From Sphingomonas rubra (GTDB taxonomy: Bacteria; Pseudomonadota; Alphaproteobacteria; Sphingomonadales; Sphingomonadaceae): 64,000 nt of DNA. The first letter of the stretch is position 1. Every line of letters starts with the position of its first letter. Below are positions 18,995 through 27,904 of the stretch, in pieces. The position numbers and the translations under genes were made by a program. Where the stretch lies: the NCBI RefSeq assembly GCF_900115745.1, contig NZ_FOXP01000011.1, positions 62,001-126,000 on the forward strand, given 5' to 3'. Below the pieces are notes generated by a model. The model was not told the origin of the DNA and searched no databases. It worked only from the letters and a program-made list of their open reading frames with translations.

Positions 18995-19285
18995 ATGGGC
19001 GACGACGTGCTGCAAGGATATCGCCAGTCGATCGACAATATCGACGCGGCGCTGGTCCACCTGCTCGCCGAGCGGTTCAAGGTGACGCAGGCGGTCGGCC
19101 GGCACAAGGCGACGACCGGCCTGCCCGCCGCCGATCCAGGCCGTGAGGAACACCAGATCGCGCGGCTGCGCCGATTGGCGGAGGACGCGCAGCTCGATCC
19201 CGAATTCTCGGAGAAGTTCCTGCGTTTCATCATCGACGAGGTGATCCGCCACCATCAGCGCCAGCAGGGCGGGACGGCGGCGTGA
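18995..19285 (+). CDS. Chorismate mutase (AroQ class, monofunctional)
   Basis: A 96-residue all-helical AroQ domain converting chorismate to prephenate. Helix 1 (YRQSIDNIDAALVHLLAERFKVTQAVGRHK) carries the expected Arg and Lys ligands; the middle helix (PGREEHQIARLRRLAEDAQLDP) and the last helix complete the fold. ATG 18995 is preceded by a strong AAGGAGG. Prephenate would feed pheA at 33780. It overlaps the next gene by 4 nt (GTGA) and is divergent from ispB. Confidence 0.92.
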   Translation: MGDDVLQGYRQSIDNIDAALVHLLAERFKVTQAVGRHKATTGLPAADPGREEHQIARLRRLAEDAQLDPEFSEKFLRFIIDEVIRHHQRQQGGTAA

Positions 19286-19962
19286 CGTCGGCACGGGGAA
19301 TGCTGGTCGCGATCGAGGGCGGCGACGGGGCGGGCAAGGCGACCGCCGCGGCGGAGGTGGCCGCGCAGCTGGTCGCCGCGGGGCGCAGCGCCACCGTGCT
19401 GTCCTTCCCCCGCTACGCCGAGACGCTCGGCGGCCATGTGCTGGGCGAGTATCTCGGCGGGCGCCTGCCGCACATCGCCTCGCCCCGCGCCGCGGCGGTG
19501 CTCTACGCGCTCGACCGGATGGAGTCGGCGGGCGCCATCGCCAACGCGGCGGCGAACCACGACGTGGTGGTGTTCGACCGCTACATCGCCTCCAACATGG
19601 CCTATCAGGCGGCACAGGAGGACCCCGGCGGATCGGACGCGCTGATGCGCTGGATCGGCCGGCTGGAGATCGACCAGTTCGGCCTGCCGCTGCCTGACCT
19701 CAACGTTTATCTCGACACGCCGGCGGACATCGCGCGCGGGCTGATCCTGCGCAAACGCAAGCGCAGCTACACCGACGACCCGCTCGACGCCTACGAGGCC
19801 GATGACGGGCTGCAACGTCGCGTGCGCGAGCGATACGAGGCGATGGTGGCGGAAGGGCTGCTCGGCCACTGGGCGCGAGTACCGACCGTCGTCGACGGTG
19901 CGCTCCGCCCGCCGCGCGAGATCGCCGCGGCGATCGTTGGGGCGATCGACAGGGCGGCCTGA
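19282..19962 (+). CDS. tmk: dTMP kinase family protein
   Basis: A 226-residue thymidylate kinase-type enzyme (dTMP to dTDP). The P-loop is EGGDGAGKAT near residues 12-21; the Ser/Thr that usually follows the Lys is Ala (A20), with Thr next, reminiscent of the Mycobacterium enzyme, which has Arg there. The DRYIASNMAYQ motif, the LNVYLDTPADIA strand and the basic lid LRKRKRSYTDDPLDAYE are present. It starts with GTG overlapping the chorismate mutase stop. It is somewhat divergent, so a second canonical tmk elsewhere in the genome is possible. Confidence 0.82.
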   Translation: MTSARGMLVAIEGGDGAGKATAAAEVAAQLVAAGRSATVLSFPRYAETLGGHVLGEYLGGRLPHIASPRAAAVLYALDRMESAGAIANAAANHDVVVFDRYIASNMAYQAAQEDPGGSDALMRWIGRLEIDQFGLPLPDLNVYLDTPADIARGLILRKRKRSYTDDPLDAYEADDGLQRRVRERYEAMVAEGLLGHWARVPTVVDGALRPPREIAAAIVGAIDRAA

Positions 19963-20361
19963 ACGTCATCGCCTCAATTATCATCCGAAGCTTCTGCGAA
20001 CGTCGCGGTCGGCATCCATCATTCCCTCACCCCGGACCTGTTCCGGGGTCCACCGTGCCGCGAGTCAACGAGCGGCAGCATTAGAGCGGGATGACATCAA
20101 TCTCACCCGTTCGTGCTGAGCCCTTCGACAAGCTCAGGATAAACTTCGGCGCATGGCGCCGAAGTCGAAGCACGGGCCGCGAACGGTCCACTTGGGGCTT
20201 GCCCTTCGACTTCGCTCAGGGCGAACGGTGCTGGGTCAATCCGTCGCCATCATGCTCTAACGGCACGATGGGTGCCGGGACCAGCCCGGCATGACGGAGA
20301 CGAGACGGGGTCAGCTTGCAATGGCGGACGCGACGCTCGCCGGGATGATGATCCTGAGGCC
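19963..20361. other. Gene-free repeat-rich stretch
   Basis: About 400 bp between convergent genes. No credible coding frame is seen. It is largely made of the repeat fragments listed at 20026-20297. Confidence 0.7.
20026..20297. repeat. Composite of several intergenic repeats
   Basis: It contains CACCCCGGACCTGTTCCGGGG (as at 36655 and 41580), then an inverted set GTTCGTGCTGAGCCCTTCGA... with GCCCTTCGACTTCGCTCAGGGCGAACGG (as at 31024), and a GCCGGGACCAGCCCGGCATGACGG end (as at 41650 and 45100). At least two repeat families are nested here. Confidence 0.8.
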
Positions 20362-21165
20362 CTACCCCGCCATCGTCTGCACCGAGCCCGAGTCGACGCG
20401 CAGGTTGGCGCCGTTGACGAAGCTTGCCCGTTCCGAGCACAGGAAGACGATCGCCGCCGCCACCTCCTCGGCCCGGCCGCGGCGTTCCAGCACCATGCCG
20501 GGCCGCTCCTCGGCCAGGAAGCTGTCGATCGCCTGATCGACGCTCGTGTCCTGCTCGTCGGCGCGCTTCTCCATCATCTTGTCGGTCATCGGCGTCGCGA
20601 TAAAGGCCGGGCTGACGCTGTTCACCAGCACGTTGTCGGGTCCGTACGCCTTGGACAGGCCCTTGGCGAGATTGAGGAGGCCCGCCTTGGACGCGCAATA
20701 AGCGAGCTCGTCGACATAGGGCTGCACCGCATCCTCCGACGCGATCAGGACCACGCGGCCCCATTGTCGCTCCCGCATCGCCGGGATCGCCGCGCGGCAG
20801 ACGCGCACCGCCCCCATCAGGTTGATGTCGAGCGTGCGCTGCCAGCCCGCATCGTCGACCTCTAGGAAATCGCCGGTCGCGCCGGTGACGCCCGCGCAGT
20901 TGACCAGGATGTCGGCCGGGCCGAGCCGCTCCGCCGCCTCCGCCACCATCGCCTCCACCGCCGCCAGGTCGGTGACGTCGGCCTCGATCGCGATCACCTG
21001 TCCCAGCGAGGACAGTTCCTTCGCGCTCTGCTCGATCTGGCCACCCGGCCGGTCGCTGATCGCGACGACACAGCCCTCCTCCAGCAGCAGCCGCGCGGTG
21101 TGCTTGCCGATGCCCGAATCCGCGCCGGTGACCAGCGCGACCTTGCCCTTGATACCGAAATCCAT
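20362..21165 (-). CDS. SDR-family NAD(P)-dependent oxidoreductase
   Basis: A 267-residue classical short-chain dehydrogenase. The cofactor motif is TGADSGIG (13-20), with NCAG near 89-92, the catalytic S143, Y156 and K160 (YxxxK), and a C-terminal FVNGANLRVDSG. D38 after the second strand suggests a preference for NAD(H). It lies 11 nt downstream of the Gfo/Idh/MocA gene on the same strand, so the two probably act on related sugar or polyol substrates. The substrate is unknown. Confidence 0.9.
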   Translation of the reverse strand: MDFGIKGKVALVTGADSGIGKHTARLLLEEGCVVAISDRPGGQIEQSAKELSSLGQVIAIEADVTDLAAVEAMVAEAAERLGPADILVNCAGVTGATGDFLEVDDAGWQRTLDINLMGAVRVCRAAIPAMRERQWGRVVLIASEDAVQPYVDELAYCASKAGLLNLAKGLSKAYGPDNVLVNSVSPAFIATPMTDKMMEKRADEQDTSVDQAIDSFLAEERPGMVLERRGRAEEVAAAIVFLCSERASFVNGANLRVDSGSVQTMAG

Positions 21166-21176
21166 GGCGGGTCTCC

Positions 21177-22310
21177 TCAGCGGGTGGGGCTCGACGCGTT
21201 GACCTCGTTGCGGGGGGGGCGCTTGTACGACAGCGTCTGCACCTGCCCTTCCGGATCGATGCGGCGCGAGCGGGTGAAGGCCGGCAGCGTCACCGCCTTG
21301 CCCGTCTTCAGCGCCTCGACGATGCCCTCGATCACGCGCAGGTCGGCGATCCCTTCCTCGCCGTCCGGCTCGACCTCGCGGTCGTGGAGGATGCAGTCGG
21401 AGAAATACTTCATCTCGCCGCCGAACTGGTCGGTCGCCTTGAAGCTCTCGTGCGTCTTCTTGTCGCCCACCGTGCGGTTCTGCTCCAGCGGGTCGCCGAA
21501 GCCGTAGGCCGGGCTCATGTGGATCGAACCCTTGGCGCCGGCGATGATGAGGCTGTTCACGTTGTTGACGAAGTAGGAGATGGTGAACTGCGCCAGCCGG
21601 TTGCCCGGGAAGCGCAGCGTCACCGCGAACGTGTCGTCGACGTCCAGCCCCGAATCGGGCTGCCGCGTCGCGACCGCCGACACGACCCCCTCCGGCTCCG
21701 CGCCGAACAGGTAGCGGGTGGCGTTGATCGGATACGGCCCCATGTCGAACAGCGGCCCCGCCTCGATACCGTTCCTGGCGCGGTGGTTCGCCGGATCGAC
21801 CATCTGGCCGAAGCAGGAGGTGAAGGCGATCAGCTCGCCCAATTCCCCGTCGCGGATGCGGGTGATCGCGTCCAGCGTTGCCGGCTCGAAGTGGAGGCGG
21901 TACGCGACCATCAGCTTGGCGCCCGACTTCTTCGCGGCGGCGGCGATCGCCTCGCTCTTCTCGACCGAGATCTCCAGCGGCTTCTCGCACAGCACGTGGA
22001 TGCCCGCCTCCAGCGCAGGCACGGCGAATTCCGCGTGGCGCCAGTTGGGCGTGGCGAGATAGATCGCGTCCACCTTGCCCGATGCCAGCATCTCGCCGAA
22101 CCGCTCGTAGGAATAGGTGTCGGCGATGCCGTACTGCTTGCCGACCTTCTCCGCCTTTTCCGGATCGCCGGTGACGAGCGCGACCAGTTCCGAATTGCCG
22201 GTATGCGCGATGCCGGGCATCATCGACGCCTGGGCGATGTCGCCGAGCCCGACGACGGCGTAGCGGACCTTCCGGCTCTCGGTCAGTCCCAGGGCGGATG
22301 CGATGCTCAT
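21177..22310 (-). CDS. Gfo/Idh/MocA family oxidoreductase
   Basis: A 377-residue protein with an N-terminal Rossmann fold (YAVVGLGDIAQASMMPG) and the EKP motif (HVLCEKPLE) that places the catalytic Lys. The C-terminal beta-sheet domain carries FDMGPYPINATRYLFG. It resembles glucose-fructose oxidoreductases, but has no Tat or Sec signal, so it is probably cytoplasmic. ATG 22310 follows CAGGAGTACCCCC. It is divergent from the GH15 gene, with 92 bp between starts, consistent with a shared carbohydrate role and a shared regulatory region. Confidence 0.9.
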   Translation of the reverse strand: MSIASALGLTESRKVRYAVVGLGDIAQASMMPGIAHTGNSELVALVTGDPEKAEKVGKQYGIADTYSYERFGEMLASGKVDAIYLATPNWRHAEFAVPALEAGIHVLCEKPLEISVEKSEAIAAAAKKSGAKLMVAYRLHFEPATLDAITRIRDGELGELIAFTSCFGQMVDPANHRARNGIEAGPLFDMGPYPINATRYLFGAEPEGVVSAVATRQPDSGLDVDDTFAVTLRFPGNRLAQFTISYFVNNVNSLIIAGAKGSIHMSPAYGFGDPLEQNRTVGDKKTHESFKATDQFGGEMKYFSDCILHDREVEPDGEEGIADLRVIEGIVEALKTGKAVTLPAFTRSRRIDPEGQVQTLSYKRPPRNEVNASSPTR

Positions 22311-22402
22311 TGGGGGTACTCCTGCGGTTCGGGCGGGGAAACGCGCGTCGAACGCGATCTCTCCCGATGGCACCGTGCCTCGCCCGGCGAGTTTGTCCCC
22401 GC

Positions 22403-24214
22403 ATGACCACCTCCCCCGCCCAGACCTGTTCCGCCGCGCGCGACGCCGACGGGTATCTGCCGCTCGAACAATATGGCGCGCTGGGCGACGGCCGGGCGGT
22501 GGCGCTGAGCGGCGCGGACGGCTCGATCGACTGGTGGTGCGTGCCCAACATGGACTCCGCACCGTTGTTCGACCGGCTGCTGAGCGCGGACGAGGGCGGC
22601 CGCTTCGTCGTCGCGCCGACCGAGCCGTTCACGGTCGAGCGCCGCTACCGCGAGGCGTCCAACGTGCTGGAGACGGTGTTCACCACCGCGTCGGGCAAGG
22701 CGGTGCTGGTCGAGTCGCTCAACAGCAGTTCGGCCGGGCGGCTGCCCTGGGCCGAGCTCGCGCGGCGGGTGGAGGGGGTGGAGGGCAGCGTCACCTTCCG
22801 CATCGAGCTGCGGATCGGGCGCCGGGCCGACACGGTGAACCCTTATTGGACGCGGATGGGGCATCACGACATGTTCACCGTCGACCGCGTGTCGGGCCTG
22901 TTCCGCCGCAGCGACAATGTGCGGATCGAGCGGGCCGACGACCTCGCCACCGTCGCGACCGCCACCGTCGGCCCCGGCGAGCGCGCCACCGTGGCGATCG
23001 TCGCCGGCGAGGACGAACCGCTGGTGGTGCCGCCGATCGACGACATCGACGCGCGTATCGACCTGTCCGACGCGGAGTGGCGGCAATGGTCGGCGCAGCT
23101 GCACGGTGACGGCGCCCACCACGACCTGCTGGTCCGCAGCGCGCTGGCCCTAAAGCTGCTGCTCTACGCGCCCACCGGTGCGATCACCGCGGCGGCGACG
23201 ACGTCGCTGCCGGAGAAGATCGGCGGGCCCAAGAACTGGGATTATCGCTACGCCTGGATCCGCGACGCGGGCTATTCGATCAAGGCGTTCCTGCGCATCG
23301 GCGCCTTTGCCGAGGCCAAGGCCGGGCTGACCTGGCTGCTCCACCGGCTGGGTGACGGCACGCAGCCGCAGGTCTGCTACACGCTGAACGGCGATCCGGT
23401 GTCGCCGCCGCGCATCGTCGACGTACCCGGCTACAAACGGTCGCAGCCGGTGGTGATGGGCAATCTGGCCGGCGACCAGCACCAGCACGGCATCTACGGC
23501 GACATCTTCGAGACCGCGGGCCGCTTCGTCGCCTGCGGCAACGTGCTGGATGCGAGAAGTGCGGAGACGCTGTCGCACCTGGCCGACGAGTGCGCCGACC
23601 GATGGCGCCAGAAGGACGCCGGCATCTGGGAGCTGGAGGACCCGCAGCACTATACCATGTCCAAGATCAGCTGCTGGCAGGCGCTGCAACGCGCGGTGGA
23701 GCTGGTCGAGGCCGGGCAGATGCCCTCCACCTGCCGCGATCGCTGGGAGCGCGAGCGCGACCGCATCGCCGCCTGGATCGAGGAGCATTGCTGGTCGGAG
23801 AAGCGGGCCGCCTATCTGATGCATCCCGGCAGCGACCGGCTCGACGCGTCGCTCGCGCTGGCGGTGCGCTTCCGCTTCGACGGGCAGGATCGGCTGGCCT
23901 CGACCCTCGACGCGATCGACGCGGAGTTGGGGCGGAAAGGCTTCCACTACCGCTACTCGGGCGCGTCGAAGGAGGAAGGGTGTTTCCTCGCCTGCACCTT
24001 CTGGATGGTGGAGGCGCGCATGCTGCTCGGCCAGCGGGAGCGGGCGGAGGCGCAGTTCGCCGCGGCGATGGCGACGCTGGGCGCACGCGGCGTCGGCACC
24101 TATGCCGAGATGATCGACCCGGACAGCGGCGCGTACCTCGGCAACCTGCCGCAGGGCCTGACCCACCTGGCGGTGATCCAGGCGATCGCGACGCTGACCG
24201 GGCGGGAGTTGTAG
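22403..24214 (+). CDS. Glycoside hydrolase family 15 protein (glucoamylase/trehalase-like)
   Basis: A 603-residue protein with an N-terminal super-sandwich region (YGALGDGRAVALSGADGSIDWWCVPNMDSAPLF) and a C-terminal (alpha/alpha)6 barrel. The barrel shows KNWDYRYAWIRDAGYS, DAGIWELEDPQHYTMSKISCW (acid Glu region) and DPDSGAYLGNLPQGLTHLA (base region). No signal peptide is present, so it is probably intracellular, like bacterial GH15 enzymes acting on maltodextrins or trehalose. Which of these is the substrate cannot be decided here. Confidence 0.92.
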   Translation: MTTSPAQTCSAARDADGYLPLEQYGALGDGRAVALSGADGSIDWWCVPNMDSAPLFDRLLSADEGGRFVVAPTEPFTVERRYREASNVLETVFTTASGKAVLVESLNSSSAGRLPWAELARRVEGVEGSVTFRIELRIGRRADTVNPYWTRMGHHDMFTVDRVSGLFRRSDNVRIERADDLATVATATVGPGERATVAIVAGEDEPLVVPPIDDIDARIDLSDAEWRQWSAQLHGDGAHHDLLVRSALALKLLLYAPTGAITAAATTSLPEKIGGPKNWDYRYAWIRDAGYSIKAFLRIGAFAEAKAGLTWLLHRLGDGTQPQVCYTLNGDPVSPPRIVDVPGYKRSQPVVMGNLAGDQHQHGIYGDIFETAGRFVACGNVLDARSAETLSHLADECADRWRQKDAGIWELEDPQHYTMSKISCWQALQRAVELVEAGQMPSTCRDRWERERDRIAAWIEEHCWSEKRAAYLMHPGSDRLDASLALAVRFRFDGQDRLASTLDAIDAELGRKGFHYRYSGASKEEGCFLACTFWMVEARMLLGQRERAEAQFAAAMATLGARGVGTYAEMIDPDSGAYLGNLPQGLTHLAVIQAIATLTGREL

Positions 24215-24237
24215 CGGGCGGCCCGGGCCGATCGGAC

Positions 24238-26433
24238 CTACGCGGCGAGCCGGGCGGCGTTGCGGCCGGCGTTCTTGGCCTCGTACAGCGCGCGGTCGGC
24301 CTCGCCCAGCAGGCTCGCCGCCGATCCGCCGGGCACCAGCGTCGCGATGCCGATGCTGGCGGTGACCGGCGGCCCCGCCTCCACCCCGTCCGCCGACGCG
24401 GCGATCGCGCGGCGCAGCGCCTCCGCCACGGTCAGCGCCGTCGCCGCGTTGGCACCGGGCAGAACCACCACGAACTCCTCGCCCCCCAGCCGGCCGACCA
24501 AGTCGGTGGGGCGGACGGCATGGCTGGCGGCGCGGGCGACCCGCCGCAGCACCGCGTCGCCGGCGGGATGGCCGAACCGGTCGTTGACCGACTTGAAATG
24601 ATCGATGTCGAAGATCGCCAGCGCCAGCGGCTCGCCCCCCCTCGCCGCCGCCGCCACCGCCTCGTCGAGCTGCGCCAGCGAGCGGCGCCTGCTCGCCAGA
24701 CCGGTCAGCGCGTCGGTGTCGGCAAGCTGCATCGCGTGGGCCGCCGCCGCTTCGGCCGCGGCGCGCGCCGCTTCCAGCGCCTGTTCCGCCTCGATCCGCT
24801 GCGAGATGTTCTGGACGATGCCGAACATCGCGGTGGTGGTGCCGTCATAGGCGATCTCGGGCTGGCCGCGCGACAGGACGTGGCGCTGCTCGCCGTCCGT
24901 CCGCACGATCCGCGCCTCGAAGTCGAACGGTTCGCCCTTCTCGATCGCCTTGGCGACTATCGCCGCCACCCGCGCGCGATCGTCGGGATGGTAGAAGTCG
25001 ATCGCGCCGGCCAGGTCGGGGGTCGCGTCGACGGCGAGGCCGTGCATGCGGTGCACCTCGGGCGACCAGAAGAGCGTGGCGGTGGTCAGGTCGATCCGCC
25101 AGTGGCCGAGCTGCGCCGCCCGCTCCGCCATGCCGAGCAGGCGATTGGCCTCCCGCATCTGCCGCTCGGACGCCTGCACGGCCAGTTCGGCGGCGCGACG
25201 GTTGCTGATGTCGCGGGCGCGCGCGACCACCTCCTCGCCCATGTCGGTGGCGACGCGGCGATAGGCGACTTCCAGCCAGGCATGGCTGCCGTCGGCGCGC
25301 AGGTGACGAAAGGTCACCGTCTCCGGCGCAGGCGACGTAATGGCCCGCTGCCATGCCGCGTCGACCAGCGCGCGGTCGTCGGGATGCACCATCAGGATCG
25401 GCGTCTGGCCGACCGTCTGTTCCGGCGTGAAGCCGAGCACGGCGGTGACCGCGGGCGAGCAGTAGCGCGCCACCCCGTCCAGCGACAGGCGCAGGATCAC
25501 GTCGGTGCTGCTGTCGGCGAGCAACCGGTGCATGCGCTCGCTGTCCGCGCGGTCGGCGGCGAGGCGGCGCTGCTGCGCCAGCAGCGCGCCGAACGGCAGC
25601 GCGGTGGCGAACAGCGTCAACAGGTAGAATTGCAGAAAGAAGCTCTGCTCGACCGCGCTCTGCCGCGTCATCCACAGCGGCCCATGACCCATCACGGTCA
25701 TCACCGGCGCGATCACCGCGACGATGCCGACCCCCGCCACTGCGCCCAACGGCCCCAGCCGCCAGGTCGCCGCCAGGAGCGCGACGAGCGGCAGGAACAT
25801 GATCTGGAACCGCTGCTGCACGAACACGATCAACGTCACCGCCGCGACCATCAGCAGGTGCGTCATCACCGTCAGCCGCGCCGTGTCGTCGTGGATCGAC
25901 CGCGGACCCGGATCGGCGATCCTGATGCTCATCAGCACCAGCGGCGCGACGATGAACATGCCGAGCAACACCGTCGCGAACCAGTTGAGCGCGGCGAGCG
26001 CGCCGCCCCCGACGGCCACCGTCATCGCCCCGGTGCCGGCCAGCGCGGCGATCAGCACCGCACCGCAGAAGCGGGATACGTCGCGCGCGCGGCCGAAACG
26101 GGGACGCGCCACCCGCCAGCGCCGCAGCAGCGCGGCGCCGACCGCGGCCTCGACCATGTTGGCGACGGTGAAGCCGAGACTGACCGGCAGGGGCACCCCC
26201 GCCTGCAGGTTGACGGCGACGCTGGCCGCGGCGGCGAGCAGCAGGCAGATCAGCAGCCGGTACCCGGAAAGCTGCGCCAGGCCGGCGAGGAGGATGCCGC
26301 TCGCCGGCCACATGGCGACGATCCCGTCGGGCCCGCGCGTCAGCCACAGCGACAGCGCCGCCGTGACGCCGTAACCGACGGCGATGCCGGTCGGCGCGAT
26401 GACGGAACGGAAGATCGACACAGCGTTACCCAC
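24238..26433 (-). CDS. MASE1-PAS-PAS-GGDEF diguanylate cyclase
   Basis: A 731-residue protein with a GTG start. Residues about 12-290 form a MASE1-type multi-helix membrane sensor. Two PAS regions follow (about 310-430 and 445-560; DVILRLSLDGVARYCSPAVTAVLGF marks the first), then a short coiled linker. The C-terminal GGDEF domain is intact, with signature GGEEF and an RxxD inhibitory site (RPTD) five residues before it. It should make c-di-GMP with product feedback. No EAL domain is present. The gene is monocistronic. Confidence 0.94.
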   Translation of the reverse strand: MGNAVSIFRSVIAPTGIAVGYGVTAALSLWLTRGPDGIVAMWPASGILLAGLAQLSGYRLLICLLLAAAASVAVNLQAGVPLPVSLGFTVANMVEAAVGAALLRRWRVARPRFGRARDVSRFCGAVLIAALAGTGAMTVAVGGGALAALNWFATVLLGMFIVAPLVLMSIRIADPGPRSIHDDTARLTVMTHLLMVAAVTLIVFVQQRFQIMFLPLVALLAATWRLGPLGAVAGVGIVAVIAPVMTVMGHGPLWMTRQSAVEQSFFLQFYLLTLFATALPFGALLAQQRRLAADRADSERMHRLLADSSTDVILRLSLDGVARYCSPAVTAVLGFTPEQTVGQTPILMVHPDDRALVDAAWQRAITSPAPETVTFRHLRADGSHAWLEVAYRRVATDMGEEVVARARDISNRRAAELAVQASERQMREANRLLGMAERAAQLGHWRIDLTTATLFWSPEVHRMHGLAVDATPDLAGAIDFYHPDDRARVAAIVAKAIEKGEPFDFEARIVRTDGEQRHVLSRGQPEIAYDGTTTAMFGIVQNISQRIEAEQALEAARAAAEAAAAHAMQLADTDALTGLASRRRSLAQLDEAVAAAARGGEPLALAIFDIDHFKSVNDRFGHPAGDAVLRRVARAASHAVRPTDLVGRLGGEEFVVVLPGANAATALTVAEALRRAIAASADGVEAGPPVTASIGIATLVPGGSAASLLGEADRALYEAKNAGRNAARLAA

Positions 26434-26480
26434 GCCCTCGGGCTAGTCCGGCCGGGTTAAGGCGGGCTAAAGACCGGAGC

Positions 26481-27530
26481 CTATCGAACGACGTAGGGGA
26501 GTGAGATCGCGAAGGACGATCCCGCCGGCATCGTTCCGCGCGGGCGGAAGCGGACGGTGGTGACCGCCGCCTGGCTGGCCGCGTCGCCCGGCACCGGCAC
26601 GTAGGTCCAGGTGGCGCCGTTGTCCGCCGAGAAATCGATATCGTCGGTGGTGCTGGCGGGCGAGACGTAGCGGAGCGTCAACCCGGAGGCGCGGGCACCC
26701 TGCCGGCTTTCCACCGATCCGTTGGCAAGGGTGCCGTCCCCTTCCAGCGCGAGGCGGACGGTGGGCGGCGTCGCCAGTGTCACCGACACCGTGTCGGCGT
26801 CCAGGGCGACTGCGTCCGGATTGGTGATGGTGGCGGCGATCCGCACCTTGGCCCCGGGCACCGCCTTGGGATTGCTGGTGCTGGAGGTCGGGCTCCACGT
26901 GGTGGTGGTGGTGATCGTGACGGCGGCGGGCTTGGGTGTGACCACCAGGGTGATCGTGACGACGGCGTCGCGGCTGCCCCGGTCCGTCTTGCCGACCGCG
27001 CAGCCGCCGAGCAGGCCGAGCACGCCCAACTGCGTGCAGAAGGACCAGTCCCAGCGGACCGTGACCGTGCCGCTATAGGTGCCTGCCGGCAGGTCGCCCG
27101 TGCTTCGCGCGCGCACGAAGATGGCGGGCCGCATGTTGCTGTTGTCGAGCAGCGTCAGCAGCGCCCCGTCCTGATAGGCGACGGTCGCGCCCGGCGTCAG
27201 CGGCCGGGCCCCCGCCGCGTCGGCCGATAGCGCCACGGGCACGGTGCCGCCGGGGCCGCTCAGCACCAGCACGCTGTCGGCGGCGAGCGTCGCGCGCAGA
27301 TAGTCGCCGTTGAGCAGCGTCAAGAGCGACGCGGTGGTGCAGCCGAACGATCCGTCGGTGCGGACGGCGGCGGTGTACGCCTGCAACCCGGCCGAGGAGT
27401 AGCTGCCCGCCGACACGGTGGTCGGCGTGGTCACGTCGCAGGCAGCCATCGCCGGCGACGCAGTGCCCAGACCGACGACGAGCAGCAACCAGCGCGCGAC
27501 GCCGACGGCGGGAAAAGGCGGGCGGATCAT
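26481..27530 (-). CDS. Secreted protein of unknown function (spore coat U-like beta domain)
   Basis: A 349-residue protein. ATG 27530 gives a signal peptide ending ASPAMAA. The mature part has an N-terminal Cys-containing beta domain (ACDVTTPTTVSAGSYSS, repeated leucine strands, paired Cys), which loosely resembles SCPU-type pilin-like domains. It is followed by a Thr/Ser-rich linker and a C-terminal beta-sandwich resembling DUF11/CARDB adhesive repeats (DADTVSVTLATPPTVRLALEG). No partner chaperone-usher genes are nearby. Surface display is inferred only from the signal peptide. Confidence 0.72.
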   Translation of the reverse strand: MIRPPFPAVGVARWLLLVVGLGTASPAMAACDVTTPTTVSAGSYSSAGLQAYTAAVRTDGSFGCTTASLLTLLNGDYLRATLAADSVLVLSGPGGTVPVALSADAAGARPLTPGATVAYQDGALLTLLDNSNMRPAIFVRARSTGDLPAGTYSGTVTVRWDWSFCTQLGVLGLLGGCAVGKTDRGSRDAVVTITLVVTPKPAAVTITTTTTWSPTSSTSNPKAVPGAKVRIAATITNPDAVALDADTVSVTLATPPTVRLALEGDGTLANGSVESRQGARASGLTLRYVSPASTTDDIDFSADNGATWTYVPVPGDAASQAAVTTVRFRPRGTMPAGSSFAISLPYVVR

Positions 27531-27595
27531 CACGGCCGCCAGCGTGTCGCTCCCCCCGTTAAGAGAGTGTTTCCCACCCGGAACGGGTGCAATCC

Positions 27596-27904
27596 TCAGA
27601 TCACGCCCATCCTGGCGAGCGTGAACAGCACCACCGGCCACAGCACCGAATTGACGATGTCCTGCACCGTGTCGGCGATCCGCCACGATCCGACGCGGAG
27701 CCGGTCGAACACCTCGTTGACCAGCTCCGCCAGGGCGGCCAGCGCCAGCGGCCACGCCGCGCCGACGTCGCCCGCCACGGCGACGCCGGCGACCCAGATG
27801 ACCATGCCGACATGGACGTGCAGCGTGGCATGGTCGAGCCCGGAGGTGTTGGCGAGCCAGACCTTGGCGCGGTTATGCAGCGGCTCCTTGTCGCCGCCGC
27901 TCAG
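27596..27904 (-). CDS. Small membrane protein of unknown function, probable CTG start overlapping serA
   Basis: The open frame extends 33 codons upstream of its only ATG (27805). That extension (KVWLANTSGLDHATLHVHVG) looks protein-like and leads directly into the first membrane segment. The only start that includes it without running deep into serA is CTG at 27904, which overlaps the serA stop as CTGA, in the same manner as the ATGA and GTGA junctions elsewhere here. This gives 102 residues with two or three hydrophobic segments and a conserved-looking ELVNEVFDRLRVGSWR core. I do not recognise the family. If the CTG is wrong, the ORF is at least 69 codons. Confidence 0.6.
   Translation of the reverse strand: MSGGDKEPLHNRAKVWLANTSGLDHATLHVHVGMVIWVAGVAVAGDVGAAWPLALAALAELVNEVFDRLRVGSWRIADTVQDIVNSVLWPVVLFTLARMGVI

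Noticed and set aside
23590-26460. Plus-strand open frame spanning the GH15 end and the GGDEF gene
   Set aside because: It overlaps two confident genes in wrong frames and has a shadow-frame composition.
27574-27588. Perfect CACCCG/CGGGTG hairpin as a terminator after the small membrane gene
   Set aside because: Only 6 bp of stem and no T-tract on either strand; too weak to call.
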